Shown here in pieces: positions 1 through 5,230 of a stretch of 5,230 nucleotides of DNA. Every line of letters starts with the position of its first letter. Position 1 is the stretch's first letter. Location: NCBI GenBank assembly GCA_024643825.1, contig JAHEME010000273.1, positions 1-5,230 of the forward strand. The letters are read 5' to 3'. The notes below the pieces were generated by a model. It did not search any database. It had not been told where the DNA came from and was given only the letters and a program-made list of their open reading frames with translations. Made by a program: the position numbers and the translations under genes. This DNA is from Chloroflexota bacterium (GTDB lineage: Bacteria > Chloroflexota > Anaerolineae > Aggregatilineales > UBA3940).

Positions 1-357
1 AAAGGTGGTGATCAGGCCCTGCATGCCGAAGTGAACTTCGTAAGAGCCGGGCTTGAGATGCCAGTCTGCTGAGATGTATTGAGCGCCGACCATCTGGTTG
101 TTCCCCGGATCGACGATGGAATATCCCGCGCCTTCAAAGGCGAGTTGGATATGGACCAATACGCCATCGACTGGCACATCGCGCTCTTCGCCTGCTGCAA
201 CAAAGAACGATGTGATCACACCCTGCTGACCGAAGTGGACTTCATACGAACCGGGCTTGAGATGCCAGTCTGCTGAGCCGTATTGCGCGCCGATCATCTG
301 GTTGTTCCCCGGATCGACGATGGAATAGCCCGCGCCTTCAAAGGCGAGCTTGATGTG
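1..357 (-). repeat. 204-base in-frame tandem repeat (68-residue PEGA-like module), second copy cut by the window edge
   Basis: Positions 154-357 encode one 68-residue module beginning HIKLAFEGAGYSIVDPGNNQ. Positions 1-153 encode the first 51 residues of a second copy beginning HIQLAFEGAGYSIVDPGNNQ. Aligning 1-153 with 205-357 by hand gives 21 differences (about 86 percent identity), with the block 91-120 matching 295-324 exactly. The modules share LKPGSYEVHFG near their middle, and the complete copy ends in an AGEERDVPV strand; this is the pattern of PEGA-like beta-sandwich repeats. A more diverged copy precedes them (residues about 506-572, containing TLEAGDYVILIG and a TTVTLDI strand). More copies may lie beyond the left edge. 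Confidence 0.9.
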
Positions 358-2079
358 AGCCAGGGCAATATCGAGGGTGACGGTGGTCTCTTTACGTTTC
401 TCGATAGTGGCTCGCCCGGCCTGGTGATTGCCGATCAGGATCACGTAGTCCCCGGCTTCCAGCGTATGCGTACCATCGCCGTACCCGCCCCCGCCCCAGC
501 CGCCACCTGCGGGCTGGATCATATACTGCGCGCCCAGACTGCCCTTAACGGTGAGCAAGCCCTGGCCTTCCAGCAGGGCGGCAAATTTCAGAAGCGCTTC
601 ATCTACCTCCGGGGGTACAGGAGGAAGAGGCAAGTCGATCAGTGATTCAGCCGCAGGCGCGGAATCCGACCCCTGCCCTCCCGCATCCTGTCCGGGTGAG
701 TCGTCACCGGATTCTCCACCATCGTCATCATCTGAGTCGTCGTCGCTATCCTCGACCGCCTCAAGGAAGTCATCGATGGTGTCGATCATGTCCTGGACAT
801 CTTCGATGGTGTCCAGCACCTCCTCTACCATCTCCATGAACTCCTCGAAGTCGTCTTCCTCCTCAAAGAGTTCCTCGGCGTCAGGGGGGCCTTCCGGGTA
901 TTGCACCTTCTCCGTTTCGGGCATTTTGCGCCACTCGCCATAGAGCTGCGCCAGGTCTTCCTGACGCTCCTCGAAGTGCGCAACGGGTTCAGCCGAAAAG
1001 AGGAAGCCTTCCCCCTCTGCCGCGCGCAGGTAGAGCGCGGGGTAGAACCACGTCTTCCAGGGGGAGGACATATTCTTTCGCCCGTCCGCCACCGCCCCGG
1101 CGACCGATTCGCCGCGCGCCAGTGAGCGGTAGAACTCGTGGGCAAATTCCACTGTCGAAGCCAGCGGGATCGAGAATTGCATGGCGACCACAGCAGGGAT
1201 TCGCGCGCGAATCAGCGCCGGGCCGACGCTGTTCAACACGCGATTGCCCCGCACGGTTCCTGACTGGCAGGCGCTGAGTACCACCAGCCGGACGCTCGAC
1301 CCGCGCAGCGCATCAGCAAACTGGGAGGCCGTGACCACATCCGTTTCCTCGCGCCATGTTTCAAAGGCCAGCAGCCCCTCGGATGCTCCTTCGGGGAAAC
1401 TGCCATGCCCATCCCAGTGGACAACATGATACTCGCGGTTCTTGAGCTGATTCTGGAAAGAGACAAGCGTCGAATCTTCGAGCACGTCGATGTGAACGTT
1501 ACCCTTCTGAACCTGTTCTTTGAAGGCGGAAGCAACTTCCTGCTTCTCCGCATAGTGATTGAGATGTTCAAGATCAGTGGGCCGTGAAATCACGTAGAGG
1601 ATATTCAGTTCTTTGACAGGTTCAAACGGGTTGCGATCCCCATAGTAGGTGATATAGCGATTGAAGTGCAGCGATTCGGTAAAAACCCGGTGCTCGCTGC
1701 CATCATGGAGGAGTTCCCACGGCAGTTGTGCCTGCGGAACGGTTTCCGGGTCGAAGCGCACCTGGATAGTCAGGGGTTCTCCGTCGTCAGCGGCGGCCCT
1801 GGATGACTCCTGGAAAGCGCTCCAGATGTCGCCGCGCCTGTTCTGGTGGGCAGGCAGCAGGGTTCCATGCAGTTTCTGACCGACTTCAACCTGCTTTGAA
1901 TCGGCCTCCTCAGGAGAGGTGAGGCTCTCTTCTTCAAACCAATCGAGGAGTGCGGCCTGTTCTTCATCCGAATAGGGGAAGTGGTAGCGCTGGCGGGGGC
2001 GGCCTTTTGCCGAGCGTTCGACGCGAATAAGTGCGTCACCCCTTCGAGACTGGACACGAAGCCGGAATATATATCGCAT
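1..2079 (-). CDS. CHAT-domain (caspase-like) cysteine protease homologue with acidic linker and C-terminal PEGA-like tandem repeats; 3' end beyond the window
   Basis: One uninterrupted frame of 693 codons runs from ATG at 2079 to the left edge with no stop. The start is well fixed: an in-frame TAA lies at 2140-2142, no other ATG/GTG/TTG occurs between them, and AAGGAGA sits 8 bases upstream. Residues 1-150 form a lead-in region including LPWELLHDG (119-127), which is typical just before CHAT cores. Residues about 155-365 are the CHAT core, with HVVHWDGHGSF (218-228, predicted catalytic His225) and LVVLSACQSG (265-274, predicted catalytic Cys271). Residues 392-497 contain no Lys or Arg, and 401-460 are extremely acidic. 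From about 506 on there are beta-rich repeats resembling PEGA or carboxypeptidase-regulatory-like domains, the last two nearly identical. No signal peptide or membrane segment is visible, so it is probably cytoplasmic. CHAT proteins are caspase-related peptidases often used in signalling, cell death or defence. Substrate and partner are unknown here, and the lost C-terminus may hold further domains. Confidence 0.9.
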   Translation of the reverse strand, partial: MRYIFRLRVQSRRGDALIRVERSAKGRPRQRYHFPYSDEEQAALLDWFEEESLTSPEEADSKQVEVGQKLHGTLLPAHQNRRGDIWSAFQESSRAAADDGEPLTIQVRFDPETVPQAQLPWELLHDGSEHRVFTESLHFNRYITYYGDRNPFEPVKELNILYVISRPTDLEHLNHYAEKQEVASAFKEQVQKGNVHIDVLEDSTLVSFQNQLKNREYHVVHWDGHGSFPEGASEGLLAFETWREETDVVTASQFADALRGSSVRLVVLSACQSGTVRGNRVLNSVGPALIRARIPAVVAMQFSIPLASTVEFAHEFYRSLARGESVAGAVADGRKNMSSPWKTWFYPALYLRAAEGEGFLFSAEPVAHFEERQEDLAQLYGEWRKMPETEKVQYPEGPPDAEELFEEEDDFEEFMEMVEEVLDTIEDVQDMIDTIDDFLEAVEDSDDDSDDDDGGESGDDSPGQDAGGQGSDSAPAAESLIDLPLPPVPPEVDEALLKFAALLEGQGLLTVKGSLGAQYMIQPAGGGWGGGGYGDGTHTLEAGDYVILIGNHQAGRATIEKRKETTVTLDIALAHIKLAFEGAGYSIVDPGNNQMIGAQYGSADWHLKPGSYEVHFGQQGVITSFFVAAGEERDVPVDGVLVHIQLAFEGAGYSIVDPGNNQMVGAQYISADWHLKPGSYEVHFGMQGLITTF
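700..879 (-). other. Highly acidic linker / amphipathic helix region of the CHAT protein
   Basis: Residues 401-460 of the CHAT protein contain 32 Asp or Glu in 60 positions by my count and no basic residue. The wider stretch 392-497 also lacks Lys and Arg. Residues about 416-443 look like an amphipathic helix or coiled coil, with hydrophobic residues (M, V, L, I, F) spaced every three to four positions among acidic ones. An Asp/Gly/Ser-rich disordered tract (444-475) and a Pro-rich turn (LPLPPVPPEV) follow. It probably separates the protease core from the C-terminal repeats. An autoinhibitory, ion-binding or partner-binding role is possible but cannot be shown from sequence. Confidence 0.75.
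985..1617 (-). other. CHAT peptidase core with His225/Cys271 dyad
   Basis: This is the predicted catalytic domain, residues about 155-365 of the gene starting at 2079. It opens with a beta strand (ELNILYVISRP, 157-167), as usual for caspase-like folds. The His codon is at 1405-1407 in the motif DGHGSF, and the Cys codon is at 1267-1269 in the motif LSACQSG. Between them is a strand and loop with GLLAFE, and after Cys come the segments IPAVVAMQFSIP and FAHEFYRSLARGESVAGAVADGR (read here as two pieces, 294-305 and 312-334), matching the normal order of conserved blocks in CHAT domains. Both catalytic residues are present, so an active protease is plausible. The domain boundaries are my estimate. 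Confidence 0.85.
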
Positions 2080-2087
2080 AACGACAA

Positions 2088-2094
2088 TCTCCTT
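2088..2094 (-). promoter_or_regulatory. Ribosome binding site of the CHAT gene
   Basis: On the minus strand AAGGAGA lies 8 bases before the ATG at 2077-2079. This is a near-ideal Shine-Dalgarno sequence. It supports the chosen start and independent translation from the upstream gene. Confidence 0.85.
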
Positions 2095-2202
2095 GACTCT
2101 AGGGCCACTATTGGATCTCGATTGGAAACCGGCTCTCTGTTAGTGCATCTGCCCATCTGGTGAAAAGGAACCAAATTACGAAGAGGCATTGGCTTCAGAA
2201 GC

Positions 2203-2243
2203 TCCCTCTCCCAGACCATGACAGGGCCGATCCGGGAGAGGGA
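2203..2243 (-). terminator. Intergenic stem-loop, possible terminator or attenuator-like element
   Basis: TCCCTCTCCC at 2203-2212 and GGGAGAGGGA at 2234-2243 form a perfect 10-bp inverted repeat with a 21-base loop. It lies 54 bases past the stop codon of the DUF11 gene in the direction of transcription and 123 bases before the CHAT start. No clear run of T follows the stem on the minus strand (the next bases are GCTTCTGAAG), so it is not a standard intrinsic terminator. It could protect the 3' end of the DUF11 message, slow transcription, or be structural only. Confidence 0.4.
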
Positions 2244-2297
2244 ACCGGAGCGCATCTCCCGCAGAAGGTGCGCCCGTTGTGTGAGTCAGAACACTGG

Positions 2298-5230
2298 CTA
2301 CCAGTCGATGCGCCGCAGCACCCCTGACTTCAGGATGGCGAACAGCGCCGCCAACGCGCCGATGCCGCCGAGGATCACCAGCGGCGGGATCGTGCCGAAC
2401 GGCCTGCCGCCTGTATTCGGGAGGTCGCCGGGGTACAGTCCGATGCAGCCGCTGGCGGAACGTGTGCCCCAGTAAGCGGTATTGCAGGCTTCGCCGGGGG
2501 CCGCCGCCTGGTTGGCGATCGTCTCAATCGTCACCGTCACCGTTTGCCCTGAGTGGAGCACCGGGATCGAGATCGTCACGTTCTGCCCATTGATGGAGGT
2601 AGAGCCTGCCGTCGATGTAGCGGAGATCACATCGAATATCCCCGGAACCGCATCGCTGACAACGATGTTATTCAGATCGCTGCCGCTGGGGTTGGTGATG
2701 GTGATCGTCCAGTTCACGGTTTCGCCGATGGTCGCCGCCAGCGGAGAGCCTGCCTTGCTGAAGGCCGGGTCTACTACCGTGATGCGCGGCGCTCCCCCTT
2801 CAGAAGGCTCCGGTTTCACAGTGGGCGGCGGGGCCACCGGGATCAGGGTGACAGTTCCATCGTCGTCATCGCCACTGCTGTCGTCGCCCGGTGTGGAATT
2901 CGGATCGGTCTGGTCAGAGGTCTGCACCTGTGCGTAGTTCGTATACTCACCCGGTGCGCCTGTCGAGGCCAGCACGGTCGCGTTGATCGTCAGGTTCAGC
3001 GTTACGCCATTCGTCAGATCGCCGATAGACCACACGCCGTTGACTTCGTTGTACGTTCCTGCATCGGCAACGTAGCTCACGAACGCAAGACCCACAGGCA
3101 GTTGATCAACTACGGAAACACCCTCCGCATCGCTGCCGCCGTTGTTAGTAATGCTCACGGTGAAGGCCACCACATCGCCAACTGTCGGCGTGGTCGTAGT
3201 GACCGTCTTGGTCAGGCTGAGGTCGGCTTCGAGCGCGTTGATCGTCTGGCGATCCAGGTCGTCCTCGCCAATCAACCCATTTCCGGGGATGGAGTCTGGA
3301 TCAGGTTGATCCGAGTTCGTGACCTCCACCTGGTTCGTCCACTGCCCGGCCTGATCGACGTTCACGTCGCAGGTCAGCGTGAGCGATCCGGTAGCGACGG
3401 TCAGATCGCCAATCGTCCATATGCCAGTTCCGGTATCAAAGCCGGTGGGCGCAGGCGGATTGCACGTATCGTAGCTGAGACCAGCAGGCAGCACATCCGT
3501 GACTTCGACGCCTGTCGCATCGTCGGGGCCGTTGTTGGTCACGATGATGGTATAGGTGATCAGATCGTTCACATTCGGTGTGTCATCATCCACCGATTTC
3601 GTGATCGAGAGATCAGCCGTCGGCCCCACGACGAAGCTGGACGTATCCTGATCGTCCTCGTTGGGATCATTGTTGTCTGGCGTCGAATTCGGGTCGTGCT
3701 GGTCTGAGTCAGTGACTTCGGCTGTATTGCTGATCGTGCCCGTCTGCGCGATGGTTCCCTCGATGGTGAGTTCAGCCGACGCGCCAGAGGCCAGGCTGGG
3801 GATCGTCCACGTAGGCGCAGCCCATGACGTACCCGCTTCCGGCGTTACTGTCACGCTGCTGATCCCTGCCGGGATAACATCCGAGACGGTCACATTGGTC
3901 GCCACATCTGGCCCGCCGTTGGTCAGCGTCACAATCCATGTGACCGGGTCGTTCAGCGCGAACGGGCCGGGGCTGGTCGTCGTCTTGGTCAGGGAGAGAT
4001 CGGCGCTTTCGATCTGAAGGCTTGCCGAGTCCTGATCGTCTTCATTGGTATTGCTGTTGCCGGGCGTCGAATCCGGGTCGCTCTCATCTACAGACCAGAC
4101 CTGCGCTGCATTGGTGATCAGGCTGGCTGAGTTGATCATCCCGGTGATCGTCAGCGTCTCAAAGTCATCTACCGCCAGAGTGTTGAGGCTCCACTCATTG
4201 GTAGGGCTGCCTGCCCACGATCCGGCAGAAGGCGTCACGGTTTCCACGGTGATCCCATTCGGCATTGCATCGCGTACGATGATGTTGTTGGCTGCATCCG
4301 GGCCACCATTATTGGTCAGCGTGACCAGGAATGTCACCGACTGGCCCAGCGAGTACGGCCCGGCGGTCGTGACTTCCTTGGTCAGTTCCAGGTCAGCGGA
4401 GAGAGCGCCCGGCGTCACGGTAGCCGATGCCTGATCGTCCTCCGCCGGATCGTTATTGTCTGGCGTTGAATCGGGATCGTATTGACCGGAGGCGGTGACT
4501 TCGGCTGTATTAGTGAAGGCACTGGTCGAATTGATCGTCCCGCTGACAATGAGCGTTACCGAGTCGCCGCTTGCCAGACTTGCAATGGCCCATGTTGAAG
4601 TAGCCGCAGTCCATGTTGTGGTGCCACTCGGTGTAACCGTCACACTCGTCAGCTCGGATGGAATCACATCGGTGACTTCCACATCAGTGGCCGTATCTGG
4701 CCCATTATTGGTTAGCGTGACTGTGTAGGTGATGGGATCGCCATCGTTATACGTCCCTGCCGGGTACGTCTTGGTCAGATGCAGGTCGGCCTGCGGAGTG
4801 ACGTTCAGGGTCACACTGTCGTCGTCATCCTCTGACGTTGTGTCCGCATTGCCCGGTGTTGAGTCTGGATCATATTGATCGACATCAGCAACCTCAGCCT
4901 GATTCGTGATGTCTCCCGTCGCCGTGATCGTCCCGTTGATGGTCAGCGTTGCGCCTGCGCTTGCTGCCAGCGAACTGATCGTCCATTCTTCGTTGACTGC
5001 GCTCCATGAACCCGCGCTCGGTGTGACGGTGGTGACATTGATCCCGGCGGGGATCGCATCCGCCACCACAATATTTGTAGCTGCATCAGGGCCAGCGTTG
5101 TTCAGCGAGATCACGAAAGATACCGGATCTCCCAGGAAGTACGGCCCACCATTCGTTTCTACTTTGGTCAGCGAGAGATCGGCCTGTGCGATGCGGACGC
5201 TGGCAGTCGCCTGATCGTCCTCATTGGCGT
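2298..5230 (-). CDS. Sortase-anchored surface protein with DUF11 repeats; 5' end beyond the window
   Basis: The frame is open from the right edge to TAG at 2298-2300, giving 976 visible residues. The GTG at 5112-5114 is an internal Val inside a repeat, not a start, because the reading continues upstream with DUF11 sequence (EDDQ, then ADLSLTK). Six full DUF11 modules begin at visible residues 16, 147, 278, 409, 538 and 668. Each opens with ADLxxTK, then a TNNGPD-type turn, a DVIPAG-type strand, a TVTPSAG-type strand, a W-containing strand and an Asp-rich joint such as DPDSTPGN...EDDQD. A seventh divergent module follows a Pro-rich linker at residue 813. The C-terminus has LPNTG (936-940), a hydrophobic helix (about 948-966) and a short basic tail with RR, a complete cell-wall sorting signal. 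DUF11 arrays are usually beta-sandwich stalks of exported adhesin-like proteins. The missing N-terminus should hold a signal peptide and perhaps a binding domain. The ligand is unknown. Confidence 0.93.
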   Translation of the reverse strand, partial: ANEDDQATASVRIAQADLSLTKVETNGGPYFLGDPVSFVISLNNAGPDAATNIVVADAIPAGINVTTVTPSAGSWSAVNEEWTISSLAASAGATLTINGTITATGDITNQAEVADVDQYDPDSTPGNADTTSEDDDDSVTLNVTPQADLHLTKTYPAGTYNDGDPITYTVTLTNNGPDTATDVEVTDVIPSELTSVTVTPSGTTTWTAATSTWAIASLASGDSVTLIVSGTINSTSAFTNTAEVTASGQYDPDSTPDNNDPAEDDQASATVTPGALSADLELTKEVTTAGPYSLGQSVTFLVTLTNNGGPDAANNIIVRDAMPNGITVETVTPSAGSWAGSPTNEWSLNTLAVDDFETLTITGMINSASLITNAAQVWSVDESDPDSTPGNSNTNEDDQDSASLQIESADLSLTKTTTSPGPFALNDPVTWIVTLTNGGPDVATNVTVSDVIPAGISSVTVTPEAGTSWAAPTWTIPSLASGASAELTIEGTIAQTGTISNTAEVTDSDQHDPNSTPDNNDPNEDDQDTSSFVVGPTADLSITKSVDDDTPNVNDLITYTIIVTNNGPDDATGVEVTDVLPAGLSYDTCNPPAPTGFDTGTGIWTIGDLTVATGSLTLTCDVNVDQAGQWTNQVEVTNSDQPDPDSIPGNGLIGEDDLDRQTINALEADLSLTKTVTTTTPTVGDVVAFTVSITNNGGSDAEGVSVVDQLPVGLAFVSYVADAGTYNEVNGVWSIGDLTNGVTLNLTINATVLASTGAPGEYTNYAQVQTSDQTDPNSTPGDDSSGDDDDGTVTLIPVAPPPTVKPEPSEGGAPRITVVDPAFSKAGSPLAATIGETVNWTITITNPSGSDLNNIVVSDAVPGIFDVISATSTAGSTSINGQNVTISIPVLHSGQTVTVTIETIANQAAAPGEACNTAYWGTRSASGCIGLYPGDLPNTGGRPFGTIPPLVILGGIGALAALFAILKSGVLRRIDW
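2301..2423 (-). other. LPXTG cell-wall sorting signal
   Basis: LPNTG is encoded at 2409-2423. It is followed by GRPFGTIPP, a hydrophobic stretch LVILGGIGALAALFAILKSG, and the basic end VLRRIDW. Motif, membrane helix and positive tail are in the standard order for a sortase substrate, so the protein is predicted to be cut between Thr and Gly and attached to the cell surface. A Cys pair (residues 915 and 928, spaced 13 apart) lies just before the motif. No sortase gene is in the window. Confidence 0.85.
2793..5183 (-). repeat. Array of six DUF11 modules, about 131 codons each
   Basis: Module starts (ADLxxTK) lie at 5183, 4790, 4397, 4004, 3617 and 3227 on the minus strand. The spacings are 393, 393, 393, 387 and 390 bases, and the last module plus Pro-rich linker is 435. 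The first four modules share most wording, for example TNTAEVTASGQYDPDSTP against SNTAEVTDSDQHDPNSTP. Modules 5 and 6 are more diverged, and module 5 carries the only two cysteines of the array (codons at 3462-3464 and 3369-3371). The tail of a further module's acidic joint (EDDQ) is visible at the right edge, so at least one more module lies outside. Confidence 0.93.

Noticed and set aside
61..358. Two repeated blocks 204 bases apart as a CRISPR or mobile-element repeat
   Set aside because: The repeat is in frame, spans the whole period without unique spacers, and encodes the same protein module twice.
551..943. Ser-rich plus-strand frame (130 residues)
   Set aside because: The Ser runs are the antisense reading of the Asp/Glu codons of the CHAT acidic linker.
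2160..2190. Promoter for the CHAT gene (TAATTT on the minus strand as a -10)
   Set aside because: The hexamer at the right distance upstream (CTTCTG) does not resemble a -35 box, so I do not claim a promoter.
1770..2255. 161-residue minus-strand frame spanning the CHAT start and the intergenic region
   Set aside because: It is in a different frame from the CHAT gene, has no recognisable motif, and covers the ribosome binding site and hairpin. The CHAT frame explains the same bases better.
2482..2937. 151-residue plus-strand frame, and similar Val/Ser/Thr-rich plus-strand frames at 3661-4017, 4045-4434, 4495-4728 and 4906-5214
   Set aside because: They resemble each other only because they are antisense to successive DUF11 repeats.
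2553..3707. 384-residue plus-strand open frame antisense to the DUF11 gene
   Set aside because: It lies fully inside a clear DUF11 coding region on the other strand. Its translation is Arg/His/Val/Ile-rich with no recognisable domain, and the openness follows from the codon use of the repeats.
5112..5114. GTG as the start of the DUF11 gene
   Set aside because: The frame continues upstream to the window edge with an ADLSLTK module opening and part of an earlier acidic joint, so this GTG is an internal Val.

Overview
The window holds two large genes, both on the minus strand and both cut by a window edge, separated by 218 bases. Reading in the direction of transcription (right to left), the first is a long secreted surface protein made of DUF11 repeats. 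It enters from beyond position 5230, stops at 2298, and ends in a canonical LPNTG sortase signal with a membrane anchor. The second starts at 2079 behind a strong Shine-Dalgarno sequence and runs off the left edge still open. It is a cytoplasmic CHAT-domain (caspase-like) protease homologue with an intact His/Cys pair, a very acidic linker, and C-terminal PEGA-like tandem repeats.

Layout: 1-2079 (-) CHAT protease homologue, 693 codons visible and 3' end missing. Its last part carries a 204-base in-frame tandem duplication. 2080-2297 is intergenic and contains the ribosome binding site, a 10-bp inverted repeat with a competing 7-bp alternative, and an 11-base palindrome; I see no convincing promoter there. 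2298-5230 (-) is the DUF11 adhesin-like protein, 976 residues visible and 5' end missing, with six full DUF11 modules, a seventh divergent module and a cell-wall sorting signal. There are no RNA genes, insertion sequences, CRISPR arrays or plus-strand genes that I can support.

Organism: moderately high GC, a CHAT-family protein, and a giant DUF11 protein with a sortase motif together suggest a multicellular or filamentous bacterium with complex signalling. Chloroflexota (Anaerolineae-like) is my best guess. This is inference from gene content only; another lineage rich in DUF11 and CHAT proteins is possible.

How the genes may relate: they are co-directional and close enough to be co-transcribed, but the 218-base gap, the strong independent ribosome binding site and the hairpin between them also allow separate control. 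One product is predicted outside the cell and the other inside, so a functional link is speculative. The most notable object is the CHAT protein. Its architecture (CHAT core, then a 106-residue stretch without any Lys or Arg, then duplicated beta-rich repeats) is not one I recognise as a described system.
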